A DNA stretch of 64,000 nt, from positions 3,968,001 to 4,032,000 of the forward strand of contig NZ_CP070961.1 in the NCBI RefSeq assembly GCF_017086465.1, given 5' to 3'. Origin of the DNA: Nocardioides sp. zg-1228 (lineage in GTDB: Bacteria; Actinomycetota; Actinomycetes; Propionibacteriales; Nocardioidaceae). Position 1 is the stretch's first letter. Each line of letters starts with the position of its first letter. The translations under genes were made by a program, and so were the position numbers. The notes under the pieces were generated by a model, which saw nothing but the letters and a program-made list of their open reading frames with translations, was not told where the DNA came from and searched no databases. This document shows, piece by piece, positions 35,704 to 44,123 of the stretch.

Positions 35704-36740
35704 CAGGCGCTTGCCCTTCTCGTGGTGGTGGGTACGCCGAGTGCTCGGCCGAGCATCCGGCGGTGGTCGGCGGGCGCCACCGAGGCCTCCAGCGCCCACA
35801 CGCGTTTGGCGAACATGTGCAGCGGATACTCCGCGGAGTAGCCCATGGCGCCGTGCGCCTGGATGGTGACCCGCGCCGCCTCCTTGGCCGCCCGCACCGA
35901 GGCCAGCACGGCCATCGAGACGTGCGACTCGGCCGCCGAGTCCCCGCTCGACATCGACCACGCCGCCCGCCACACGGCGGGACGCGCGAACTCGACGCGG
36001 AGGTGGACGTCGGCGAGAGCGTGCTTGATGGCCTGGAAGCTGCCGACGGGGACGCCGAACTGCTCGCGACCGCGGACGTAGTCCAGGGTCATCGCCAGCA
36101 TCCGGCGCGCCAGGCCGACCAGCTGTGCCGCCGCGGCCAGCTGGAGGCGGAGGCGGAGGGCGGCGATGTCGGACGCGGCGAGCTCCAACGGCTGTCCGCC
36201 GGTCGGATCGTCTCCGAGCCGGGCGAGCGGCCGACACCTGTCGAGCGGCACGTCGACCACGCGGGCCGCGGGCGGGTCGAGCAGCCGGAGCGCGGGGCTC
36301 TCGCCGTCCTCCCCGACCAGCCCGACGGTGGCCTGGTGACCCCACGCGGCGAGCGCGGCGGGCTCCGGCCACCACGCCACGAGCGGCGCGCGGTCGCGTG
36401 CGGGATCGACCAGGTCGTCGCGACCGGCCGCGGCGAGGACGGGCATGGCGCAGATGGTCTCGGCGACCGGGAGCGGAACGGCGCTGTGGCCCAGCTCCTC
36501 GCACACGACGGCGAGCGCCACCTCGTCCAGGCCGAGCCCGTCCGACGCCTCGTCGAGCAGGAGCCGGTGGACACCGAGCTCGGCGAGGGCGTCCCAGAGC
36601 CGCTCGACCTCCGGCTCCGGGGATCCGCCCGGGTCCGACTCCCACGCACGCGCCAGCAGCTCGGGCGGGCAGAGCTCGGCGAGGAGGGACGCGGTCACCT
36701 CGGCCAGCGCCCGGTGCTCCTCGGTCAGATCGAATCTCAT
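35703..36740 (-). CDS. Acyl-CoA dehydrogenase, second subunit type
   Basis: This 345-residue protein has the acyl-CoA dehydrogenase fold but is short and diverged. N-terminal helices (MRFDLTEEHRALAEVTASLLAE), a middle domain with few FAD contacts, and C-terminal LDYVRGREQFGVPVGSFQAIKHALADV then QAHGAMGYSAEYPLHMFAKR are visible. The catalytic Glu of classic enzymes (GGxG(Y/I)T...E region) is not clear. Shorter subunits of this kind form heterodimers with a catalytic partner in steroid and cyclic-acid degradation (FadE pairs). The next gene downstream in the locus is a full-length partner. Confidence 0.88.
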   Translation of the reverse strand: MRFDLTEEHRALAEVTASLLAELCPPELLARAWESDPGGSPEPEVERLWDALAELGVHRLLLDEASDGLGLDEVALAVVCEELGHSAVPLPVAETICAMPVLAAAGRDDLVDPARDRAPLVAWWPEPAALAAWGHQATVGLVGEDGESPALRLLDPPAARVVDVPLDRCRPLARLGDDPTGGQPLELAASDIAALRLRLQLAAAAQLVGLARRMLAMTLDYVRGREQFGVPVGSFQAIKHALADVHLRVEFARPAVWRAAWSMSSGDSAAESHVSMAVLASVRAAKEAARVTIQAHGAMGYSAEYPLHMFAKRVWALEASVAPADHRRMLGRALGVPTTTRRASA

Positions 36741-36756
36741 GTGTTTCCCACCGCTC

Positions 36757-37896
36757 CTACTTCCGTGGCAGCTTCAAGATGCGTTCGCTGATGATGTTGC
36801 GCTGGATCTCGTTGGTCCCCGCGTAGATCGTTCCGCCGAGCGCGAACTGGAAGCCCCGCGGCCACACCGAGTCGACCTGCGCCTCGGCCCCGAGGAGCTC
36901 CATCGCGATCTCGTGGAGCCGGACGTCCATCTCCGACCAGAAGACCTTGTTCAGGCTCGACTCGGCCCCCACCTGGTGGCCCTCCGTGATCTGGGTGACC
37001 TGCCTGAGGGTGAACAGCTGGTAGGCCTCGGCGTCCATCCACGCCTCGACGAGGCGGTCGTGCAGGCTTCCGGAGACCCGCTCGGGGTGCTGCTCGGCCA
37101 GCTCGAGGAGCCGGGCGACCGTGCGCCGGAACCGTCCCGGCGACCTCAGGGTGAGGCCGCGCTCGGAGCCGGTGGTCGACATCGCGACGCGCCACCCCTC
37201 CCCGACGCCGCCCAGCACGTCGCGGTCGGGTACGAGGACGTCGTCGAAGAAGACGTCCGCGAAGCCGGGGTCGCCGTCCAGGCGCGGGAAGGGGCGGACC
37301 GTCACACCGGGCGCGTCCAGCGGCACCAGCAGGTAGGTCAGCCCGCGGTGGCGGGCGGACTCGGGGTCCGTGCGGAACAACCCGAAGAGGTGCGTGCAGA
37401 AGCCGCCGCGGGTGCTCCAGGTCTTCTGGCCGCTCACCCGCCAGCCCTGGGCGTCGTCGTCGCGGACCGCCCGGCTCCGCACGGAGGCCAGGTCGCTGCC
37501 CGCGCCCGGCTCGGACCAGCCCTGCGCCCAGAGGTCCTCCGCCGCGGCCATCCGCGGCAGGATGCGCCGCTGCTGCTCGGGGGTGCCGAACTCGAAGACG
37601 GTCGGGGCGAGCAGGAAGATGCCGTTCTGGGTGACGCGCGCCGGCGCGTCGGCACGGGCGTACTCCTCCTCGAAGATCAGCCACTCCCACAGCGAGGCGT
37701 CGCGTCCGCCGTACTCCCGCGGCCACGACACGGCCGACCACCCCGCCTGGAAGAGCGTCCGCTCCCAGCCCACGTGGGCGGCGAATCCCTCCTCGGTGTC
37801 ACCCGAGGGCAGGGGCGTCCGGGGGACGTTCTCGGCGAGCCAGCCGCGCACCTCCGCGCGGAAGGCATCCTCCTGGTCGGTGTACCTCAGATCCAT
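36757..37896 (-). CDS. Acyl-CoA dehydrogenase, full length
   Basis: This 379-residue flavoenzyme has the family signatures WSEPGAGSDLASVRSRAV (FAD-binding middle domain, about residues 130-147), GQKTWSTRGGFCTHL, and the C-terminal FQFALGGTIYAGTNEIQRNIISERILKLPRK, with G-T-N-E-I-Q-R typical of FadE28-type dehydrogenases. It oxidises an acyl-CoA at alpha-beta. It overlaps the nitroreductase stop by 10 bp and is followed after 16 bp by the short dehydrogenase, supporting a two-subunit enzyme. Confidence 0.92.
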   Translation of the reverse strand: MDLRYTDQEDAFRAEVRGWLAENVPRTPLPSGDTEEGFAAHVGWERTLFQAGWSAVSWPREYGGRDASLWEWLIFEEEYARADAPARVTQNGIFLLAPTVFEFGTPEQQRRILPRMAAAEDLWAQGWSEPGAGSDLASVRSRAVRDDDAQGWRVSGQKTWSTRGGFCTHLFGLFRTDPESARHRGLTYLLVPLDAPGVTVRPFPRLDGDPGFADVFFDDVLVPDRDVLGGVGEGWRVAMSTTGSERGLTLRSPGRFRRTVARLLELAEQHPERVSGSLHDRLVEAWMDAEAYQLFTLRQVTQITEGHQVGAESSLNKVFWSEMDVRLHEIAMELLGAEAQVDSVWPRGFQFALGGTIYAGTNEIQRNIISERILKLPRK

Positions 37897-38537
37897 CGAA
37901 CGACCTCCTCGCCGTTGCGCCGGGGGGCCGCCCCCAGGGTGGTGCCGGTGATGCGCGCGACGGGCAGCAGCGCGCACAGGGTCCAGTCGTCGGGCAGCCC
38001 GAGGACCCCGGCGAGCTCGCCGGACCTCCGCAGACCGATCGTGGTCAGGCAGGTGCCCAGACCGCGGGCGCGGGCGGCGAGCTGGAACGACCAGACCGCT
38101 GGGTACACCGAGCCGTAGAACTTCGCCGCCTCGGCGCCGACGGCCGCCTGCGGCGCGGGCGCGGTCGAGCAGACGACGATGATCCGGGGCACCTTCCCCA
38201 TCACCTGGGCCAGGTGGGCCGAGCTCTGCCGGACCTTGGTCAGCTGACCGGCCGCCTCCCCCGACGGGGCCGGCCGGGCGCGATCGAGCTCGGCGTACGC
38301 CGCCTGGTAGAGCTCGCCCACCGCCGCCCGGGTGCCGGGGTCCTTCACCACGAGCCAGCGCAGCGGCTCCTCCGCACCCCCGCTGGGGGCCTGGCGGGCA
38401 GCGGCCAGCGCTTCGCGGAGAAGGGCGTCGTCGACGTCGTGCTCGAGGTCCAGCCGCTTGCGGACCGCGCGCGTGGTGGTCAGCAGCTCGTCGGCCACGG
38501 TGATCGCGGCCGGATCGAAGGAAGGCACGGTGGCCAT
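37887..38537 (-). CDS. Nitroreductase-family flavoprotein
   Basis: This 216-residue protein has TTTRAVRKRLDLEHDVDDALLREALAAARQAPSGG at the N-terminus (FMN phosphate-binding R-x-x-R-K-R and PSGG), AEAAKFYGSVYPAVWSFQLAARARGLGTCLTT in the centre and LPVARITGTTLGAAPRR at the end, all typical of the NfsB/NfnB-like nitroreductases. In this operon of acyl-CoA dehydrogenases it could reduce a quinone or enone intermediate, or supply flavin; nothing indicates a nitro substrate. The start ATG follows GTGACGGGC; a GTG three codons earlier is possible. Confidence 0.9.
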   Translation of the reverse strand: MATVPSFDPAAITVADELLTTTRAVRKRLDLEHDVDDALLREALAAARQAPSGGAEEPLRWLVVKDPGTRAAVGELYQAAYAELDRARPAPSGEAAGQLTKVRQSSAHLAQVMGKVPRIIVVCSTAPAPQAAVGAEAAKFYGSVYPAVWSFQLAARARGLGTCLTTIGLRRSGELAGVLGLPDDWTLCALLPVARITGTTLGAAPRRNGEEVVRWI

Positions 38538-38542
38538 GCCCG

Positions 38543-40090
38543 TCACCCCTCCTTCGTGGGCGTCACGGACGACACCTCGTTCTCGTTCGCGAGGATCTCC
38601 TCGACGTCTTCCTCGGCGCGCCGCAGGAGACGGGTGCGCAGGACGCCCATGACGACCATGGCCACGACGAGCGTCACGAGGATGCCGCCGGAGAGCGGCC
38701 GGCTGACGAAGATGCCCAGGTCGCCCCCGGACATCAGCAGCGACTGGCGGAAGGCCTGCTCCATGATCGGGCCGAGCACGAAGGCGAGCACGAGCGGACC
38801 CGGTTCGAAGCCGGTCTTCTTCATCAGCCAGCCGAGCACGCCGAAGCCGATGACGACCCACATGTCGAAGACCTCGTTGTTGACCGAGTAGACGCCGGCC
38901 ATCGTCACCAGCAGGGTGAACGCCGCAAGGATCCCGGGCCGCACCTGGAGCACGCGGATGAACACCCCGACGAGGGGGATGTTCAGCAGGAGCAGCATCA
39001 GGTTGCCGACGTACATCGACGCGATGACGGCCCAGAATACGTCGGGGTGCTCCTCGATCAGGCGGGGACTCGGCGTGACCCCCTGGATCAGCAGCGCGCC
39101 GTAGATCAGCGCCAGGACGACGTTCGGCGGCAGGCCGAGGGTCAGCAGGGGGATGAACGCCGACGTGGACGACGCGTTGTTCGCGGTCTCCGGTCCGGCG
39201 ACGCCCTCGATGGCCCCGCGGCCGAACCTGCTCGGGTCCTTGGCCCGGCGCTTCTCCAGGGCGTACGACGCCATCGAGGAGATGACTCCGCCGCCGCCGG
39301 GCAGGATGCCGATGAAGAAGCCCAGGACGGAGCCGCGAGCGATGGCCCCGCTGGAGTCGCGGAGGTCCTGGCGCTTGGGCCACACGCCCTTGACCTTCGC
39401 CTTCACGGTCTGCGCGGTCTCGGTCTGCTCCAGGGAGTAGAGGATCTCGCTGACGCCGAACAGGCCCATGGCGATGGCCACGAAGTCCAGTCCGCTGAGG
39501 AGCGAGACCTCACCGAACGTGAAACGGGAGCTGCCTGTGATGGAGTCCGAGCCGACGGTGGCCAGCAGGAGGCCGAGCGCCGCCATGGCGAGGGCCTTCC
39601 ACGTCGAGGAGCTGCCCAGGTAGGTGACCAGCGTGATGCCGACGACCGTGAGGGCGACGTACTCCGGCGGCCCGAACTTCACGGCCAGCTCGGCCATGGG
39701 CTGTGCCAGCAGGGTGAGCCCCACCACGGCGATGGTCCCGCCGATGAACGACCCGATCGCGGCGATCCCGAGAGCGGGGCCGGCCCGGCCGGCACGCGTC
39801 ATGGCATACCCGTCGAACGTGGTCACGACCGAGGCCGCCTCGCCGGGGAGCCTGAGCAGGACCGACGTGATGGTCCCGCCGTACATCGAGCCGTAGTAGA
39901 TCCCCGCGAGCATCACGATCGCCTGCGTGGGCTCCATCGTGTAGGTCAGCGGGAGGAGCAGCGCGATCGTGGCCGTGGGCCCGAGCCCCGGCAGGACGCC
40001 CACCAGGGTGCCGATCGTGACACCGACGAAGACGAAGAGGAGCGTCTGCGGGTCCATCATCTGCGCGAAGCCGTCGAGAAGACCGCTCAT
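38543..40090 (-). CDS. tctA: Tripartite tricarboxylate transporter large permease, TctA family
   Basis: This 515-residue permease has about 12 spans and the TctA signatures: [20 protein letters not shown] (residues 34-53), [58 protein letters not shown] and [28 protein letters not shown]. It moves a carboxylate delivered by TctC, driven by an ion gradient. It begins 3 bp after the TctB stop and ends 5 bp before the nitroreductase start, so the transporter and degradation genes form one operon. Confidence 0.96.
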   Translation of the reverse strand: MSGLLDGFAQMMDPQTLLFVFVGVTIGTLVGVLPGLGPTATIALLLPLTYTMEPTQAIVMLAGIYYGSMYGGTITSVLLRLPGEAASVVTTFDGYAMTRAGRAGPALGIAAIGSFIGGTIAVVGLTLLAQPMAELAVKFGPPEYVALTVVGITLVTYLGSSSTWKALAMAALGLLLATVGSDSITGSSRFTFGEVSLLSGLDFVAIAMGLFGVSEILYSLEQTETAQTVKAKVKGVWPKRQDLRDSSGAIARGSVLGFFIGILPGGGGVISSMASYALEKRRAKDPSRFGRGAIEGVAGPETANNASSTSAFIPLLTLGLPPNVVLALIYGALLIQGVTPSPRLIEEHPDVFWAVIASMYVGNLMLLLLNIPLVGVFIRVLQVRPGILAAFTLLVTMAGVYSVNNEVFDMWVVIGFGVLGWLMKKTGFEPGPLVLAFVLGPIMEQAFRQSLLMSGGDLGIFVSRPLSGGILVTLVVAMVVMGVLRTRLLRRAEEDVEEILANENEVSSVTPTKEG

Positions 40091-40093
40091 GAC

Positions 40094-40630
40094 TCAGCCA
40101 CCGATCCGTTCGAGCAACACACCGGCGGGGAAGGGCACCCCGAGGAGCCGGTCGAAGATGATCCAGAACACGACGGCTCCGCCGACCGAGAGCGTGAGCG
40201 TCCACCGCCACGACTCCCGGCCGAAGACCCGCAGCCAGACCGCGAGCATCAGGGTGGAGGCGAGCAGGAAGCCGAGCACCTGGAAGAGGACCACGTAGAC
40301 GACCAGGCTCCCGAGCATGGCCAGCACCTGCAGGCTGCGCTTCGACCACTTCTCGTAGTCGGCTCGCCGGTCCACCAGGACCAGCGCCGCGCAGATGGCG
40401 GTGAAGATGACCGCGTTGATCATCGGCCACATCCCCGGACCGGGTCGGGTGACCTCACCGAAGGCGAGCGTCGAGGCCTGCCAGACCCAGAGCCCGCCCA
40501 GGACCGTCAGCAGGAGCGGAGCCAGGCGGTGTGCCTGCTCCCGCCGCCACGAGCGGGGCGAGCGAGCGCCCGCGTCCGCCCCGGGCGCCGCCGCGGCGGT
40601 GTCGCCGGGCGCATCGTCGGACTGGACCAT
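40094..40630 (-). CDS. tctB: Tripartite tricarboxylate transporter small permease, TctB family
   Basis: The ATG at 40630 gives 178 residues; an adjacent GTG (40633) adds one. GGGAGCAGG lies upstream. Four spans are predicted (about 35-55, 68-86, 102-134, 142-160) in the TctB arrangement with the short loop DRRADYEKWSKRSLQVLAMLG. TctB is poorly conserved; its role is to stabilise TctA. It lies 63 bp downstream of tctC. Confidence 0.9.
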   Translation of the reverse strand: MVQSDDAPGDTAAAAPGADAGARSPRSWRREQAHRLAPLLLTVLGGLWVWQASTLAFGEVTRPGPGMWPMINAVIFTAICAALVLVDRRADYEKWSKRSLQVLAMLGSLVVYVVLFQVLGFLLASTLMLAVWLRVFGRESWRWTLTLSVGGAVVFWIIFDRLLGVPFPAGVLLERIGG

Positions 40631-40693
40631 CACCTGCTCCCTCCCAGGGGCACGGCTGGGTGAGGTCCGCCCTCACCCAGCCGGGCTCTGTGC

Positions 40694-41671
40694 TCAGTTG
40701 TCGATCAGCGCTTCGTAGATCGCGCGGCGCTCGCCCAGCTGCTCGGTCACGGCCTCGGACCCGACGAACTCGTCCGGGACGTTGTCCGCACCGAGGAACT
40801 CCTGGACGGCCTCGTCCTCCAGCGCGACCTCGAGGGCATCCTCGAGAGCCGCCAGGACGTCCTCGTCGAGCCCGGCGGGCGCGGTGAGGCCGATCAGGGT
40901 GCCCGAGACCGTGAGGTCCTCGAAGCCGGACTCCTTCAGCGTCGGCACGTCGGGCAGCCAGGTGACCCGCTCGGGCTCACCGACCGCCAGCGGCGTCAGG
41001 TCGCCGGCCTCGATCTGGGTCACCACGTCCTGCGAGGCGTTGAGCGCGATGGCGTCGACGTTGTCGCCGCGCAGCGCGGCCACGACCTCGGCGTTGGAGT
41101 CGAACGGGACCGGCGTGAACTCGACGCCGTAGTCCTCGGCCATGCGGGCGAGCTCGTAGCCCTGCGGCGTGGTCGCTCCCGGAACGCCGATCGAGATGTC
41201 GCCGGGCGCGTCCTTCGCGGCGGCGACGAGGTCGTCGATCGAGGAGTAGTCCGAGTCGGGCATGGCCAGGAAGACGACGGGCTGGGTGAGCATGAGGCCG
41301 ACGTTGTCGAAGTCCTCCTCGCTGTAGCCGAGGTCGCTGACCAGCGGGGTGACGACCATCGTCCCGGTCGTGTAGAGCCCGATGGTGTGCCCGTCGGGGT
41401 CGGCGTTCTGGACGTGCTGCATGCCGATGGCGCCCGATCCGCCGGGACGGTTCTCGACCACGATGTCCTCGCCCAGCTCCTTGGACATCGCCTCCGCCAC
41501 GGTGCGCGTGATCGAGTCGGTGTTGCCGCCCGCGTCGTACGGGACGACCCAGGTGATCTCCTTGCTGGGGAAGTCGGCGGACGCGTCGTCGCCCCCCGTG
41601 CCTCCGCAGGCAGCGAGGGCGAGGGCGAGTGACGGTGCGAGAGCGAGCGAAGTGATCCTGACGCGGTTCAT
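40694..41671 (-). CDS. tctC: Tripartite tricarboxylate transporter substrate-binding lipoprotein, TctC/BugR family
   Basis: This 325-residue lipoprotein has lipobox ALAAC at Cys22 and the Bug fold: ITWVVPYDAGGNTDSITRTVAEAMSKELGEDIVVENRPGGSGAIG near the N-terminus, the characteristic G-x-N-T/D substrate loop. GVPGATTPQGYELARMAEDYG and LTAPAGLDEDVL are family features. It captures an unidentified carboxylic acid outside the membrane. It is the first gene of the catabolic operon, with an AT-rich promoter region upstream. Confidence 0.95.
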   Translation of the reverse strand: MNRVRITSLALAPSLALALAACGGTGGDDASADFPSKEITWVVPYDAGGNTDSITRTVAEAMSKELGEDIVVENRPGGSGAIGMQHVQNADPDGHTIGLYTTGTMVVTPLVSDLGYSEEDFDNVGLMLTQPVVFLAMPDSDYSSIDDLVAAAKDAPGDISIGVPGATTPQGYELARMAEDYGVEFTPVPFDSNAEVVAALRGDNVDAIALNASQDVVTQIEAGDLTPLAVGEPERVTWLPDVPTLKESGFEDLTVSGTLIGLTAPAGLDEDVLAALEDALEVALEDEAVQEFLGADNVPDEFVGSEAVTEQLGERRAIYEALIDN

Positions 41672-41743
41672 GGGTGCCTCCCTGGGGCTGTGAGCGGCGC
41701 GGGCCGATCGTCTGGAGCGGCGCGAGCGACGGACGTCACACTA

Positions 41744-41768
41744 TGCCATCTATGCATTCATTGCCATC
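41744..41768 (-). promoter_or_regulatory. AT-rich promoter region with repeated hexamers upstream of tctC
   Basis: The motif gccatc occurs at 41745-41750 and 41763-41768 (18-bp period) flanking tatgcatt. On the minus strand this reads GATGGCAATGAATGCATAGA and then TGGCATAGT, with CATAGT as possible -10. The operator of the GntR protein may lie here. Confidence 0.45.
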
Positions 41769-42185
41769 TTTTCTTTCGGGCGAGATTCCGCCCGCCCGAC
41801 GACCCGTCGAGCCACCCTCCCGTCGCGGCCGCAGGGACATGGGATCGGGCCCGGCCTCCGGATCCGCGGACGGGGCCGGTCACAGGTCGCGACGGGGACT
41901 CAGAGCGCGGACGTGGGGGATTCCACGCAATCCGGGTCGAGACACCCGTCGAGACGGGCGGCAGGGACTACGCGCGGTGGCCGGCGTGCATGGGCACGGG
42001 CGCCCCAGAGCGCGACACGGCCGCGCTCCCGATGACGCGACGGAGAGCGGGCGGCGACCCGACGTGGGCGTTCGCGGCCGCTACGCCGACCGCGGAGGAA
42101 CCTCCGTGACGTGGGACGCGCGCATGGGACGGGGCCGGTCGATGGTGACCGTCCGCGCCCGGTGACACCATCGTCGGCGCCTGCA
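41769..42185. other. Intergenic region, no gene seen
   Basis: 417 bp between the tctC promoter and the dnaB stop. Open frames here are Arg/Gly/Ala-rich and lack start signals and family resemblance. I see no RNA gene. It contains ggacggggccggtc twice (around 41870 and 42127). Confidence 0.7.
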
Positions 42186-43589
42186 TCAGCCCTGGGCCAT
42201 GTCCACGAAGCGGGAGTAGTGGCCCTGGAACGCGACGGTGAGGTCGCGGGTGGGGCCGTTGCGGTGCTTGGCCACGATGAGGTCGGCCTCGCCGGGGCGG
42301 GTCGACTCCTTCTCGTAGACGTCGTCGCGGTGGAGCAGGATGACCATGTCGGCGTCCTGCTCCAGCGAGCCCGACTCACGCAGGTCGCTCATCATCGGGC
42401 GCTTGTCACCACGCTGCTCGGGGCCACGGTTGAGCTGGGACAGCGCGATGATCGGCAGCTCGAGCTCCTTGGCGAGGAGCTTGATGTTGCGGGAGAACTC
42501 CGAGACCTCGAGCTGGCGCGACTCGACCTTCTTGCCCGAGCTCATCAGCTGCATGTAGTCGATCACGATCAGCTTGAGGTCGTGGCGCTGCTTGAGCCGA
42601 CGCGCCTTGGCCCGGATCTCCATCATCGTCATGTTGGGGCTGTCGTCGATGAACATCGGCGCACCGGAGACCTGGCCCATCTTGCGGGCGAGCTTCTCCC
42701 AGTCGTCGTCGCGCATCGTGCCGTTGCGGATGTGGTTGAGCGGCACCTTCGCCTCCGCTGAGAGCAGGCGCATCATGATCTCCGAGCGCGTCATCTCGAG
42801 GCTGAAGAAGCAGCTGGTCAGGTTGTTGTGGATCGACGCGGCACGGCAGAAGTCGAGGGCCAGGGTCGACTTGCCCATGGCCGGGCGGGCCGCGACGATG
42901 ATCATCTGGCCGGAGTGCAGGCCGTTGGTCAGGTCGTCGAGGTCGGCGAAGCCGGTGGGCACGCCGTAGAGGCCGGCCTCGCGGTTGCCGATGGCCTCGA
43001 TCTCGTCGAGGACGCCGCTCATGATGTCGCTCAGCGGGGCGTAGTCGACGCTCGCCCGGCGGTCGGTGACCTTGTAGACCTCGGCCTGCGCGTGGTCCAC
43101 GACGTCGTCGATCTCCCCCTCGCCGGCGTAGCCCAGGGCGGCGATGCGGGTGCCGGCCTCGACCAGGCGGCGCAGGATCGCCTTGTCGCGCACGATCTCG
43201 GCGTAGTAGCCGGCGTTGGCCGCGATCGGCACGTTGGCCGACAAGGTGTGGAGGTAGGGGGCGCCGCCGATGCGCTGCAGCTCGCCGCGCTTGACCAGCT
43301 CGGCCGCCACGGTGATCGGGTCGGCCGGCTCGCCGCGGCCGTAGAGGTCGATGATCGCGTCGTGGATCACCTCGTGGGCGGGGCGGTAGTAGTCGACGCC
43401 CTTGATCACGTCGACGACGTCGGCGATGGCGTCCTTGGACAGCAGCATCGAGCCGAGGACGCTCTGCTCGGCGGCGTTGTCCTGCGGGGGCGTCCGGTTG
43501 CCCGGCGAGCGGGGCGAGGCGCCCGGCTCGTAGGCCGCCGGGCCGTCGCCCCAGGCCTCGTCCGTGTCCCCCTCGAAGGTGACGCTCAC
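42186..43589 (-). CDS. dnaB: Replicative DNA helicase DnaB
   Basis: A GTG at 43589 with GGAGGGAG 6 nt upstream gives 467 residues; an ATG five codons earlier overlaps that ribosome site and is less likely. The N-terminal helical domain (TPPQDNAAEQSVLGSMLLSKDAI) joins a RecA-like domain with Walker A ARPAMGKST (around residue 230), Walker B LKLIVIDYMQLM, and the Arg finger region KHRNGPTRDL. No intein interrupts it, unlike many mycobacterial DnaB. It unwinds DNA at the fork. TACCGT (43633-43628) is a likely -10. The gene follows rplI in the neighbouring ribosomal cluster order, on the same strand. Confidence 0.97.
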   Translation of the reverse strand: MSVTFEGDTDEAWGDGPAAYEPGASPRSPGNRTPPQDNAAEQSVLGSMLLSKDAIADVVDVIKGVDYYRPAHEVIHDAIIDLYGRGEPADPITVAAELVKRGELQRIGGAPYLHTLSANVPIAANAGYYAEIVRDKAILRRLVEAGTRIAALGYAGEGEIDDVVDHAQAEVYKVTDRRASVDYAPLSDIMSGVLDEIEAIGNREAGLYGVPTGFADLDDLTNGLHSGQMIIVAARPAMGKSTLALDFCRAASIHNNLTSCFFSLEMTRSEIMMRLLSAEAKVPLNHIRNGTMRDDDWEKLARKMGQVSGAPMFIDDSPNMTMMEIRAKARRLKQRHDLKLIVIDYMQLMSSGKKVESRQLEVSEFSRNIKLLAKELELPIIALSQLNRGPEQRGDKRPMMSDLRESGSLEQDADMVILLHRDDVYEKESTRPGEADLIVAKHRNGPTRDLTVAFQGHYSRFVDMAQG

Positions 43590-43765
43590 CGGTGCTCCCT
43601 CCATCTCGCTCGGGTCCGCCGACCATGACGGTAGGGACGACCTCCGACATCGACGACCTCGTCGCCGAGGGCGCGCTCGCCCCCGGGTCCACCAGTCGTC
43701 TCCTCACTGGCCCGCGCAGGACCGTACGTCCTCACGGCGTCCCGGGGGAAGCCGACGACGCCGAG

Positions 43766-44022
43766 TTATCCACAGGGCATGTGGACAAGCTGAGCAACGC
43801 CGTGGACGACACGCGTGAGCACGCGGGCGGCCAGTGGAACAGGCTGTGGAGACAGGTGGAGAATCAGCCCCGCTCAGCGCGCTGACCTGCACCGATGGGC
43901 CCCACACCCTGTGGAGGGAAAATATGTTGCCGTCGGGACCGTTCATCTGTCCGCCATCTGGAAGATGCCCGCCGGCCCGGTCGTCCCCCTACCCCGACGA
44001 CCGCCTCCGGCCGTCATCCACA
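43766..44022. promoter_or_regulatory. DnaA-box-like cluster between dnaB and MATE gene
   Basis: A perfect DnaA box TTATCCACA lies at 43766-43774. TGTGGACAA (43780-43788) is a one-mismatch box on the other strand, and TCATCCACA is at 44014-44022. The 534-bp gap between dnaB and the MATE gene has no gene and is richer in TGTGGA-type words than the rest of the window. Another near-box is at about 47708 before ssb. It may regulate dnaB; it is not the replication origin itself on this evidence. Confidence 0.6.
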
Positions 44023-44123
44023 CGGCCATGCACAGGTAGTCCCAATGGACTATGGACGACGCGACCGCGAGGTGCCCGGGTCCCCGCCCCGCCACCGCGC
44101 CGGGAGGTTCCTAGGCTGGGTCC

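Noticed and set aside
41674..42165. Arg/Gly-rich open frame on the plus strand
   Set aside because: No ribosome site, no family likeness, composition of a random high-GC frame; it also crosses the tctC promoter.
42406..43707. Long open frame offset from dnaB on the same strand
   Set aside because: Arg/Gly/Pro-rich shadow of a high-GC gene; the dnaB frame has Walker motifs and a ribosome site.
43590..44123. Replication origin
   Set aside because: Only one perfect DnaA box and two near-boxes, no AT-rich unwinding element and no dnaA or dnaN. A regulatory cluster is the more modest reading.
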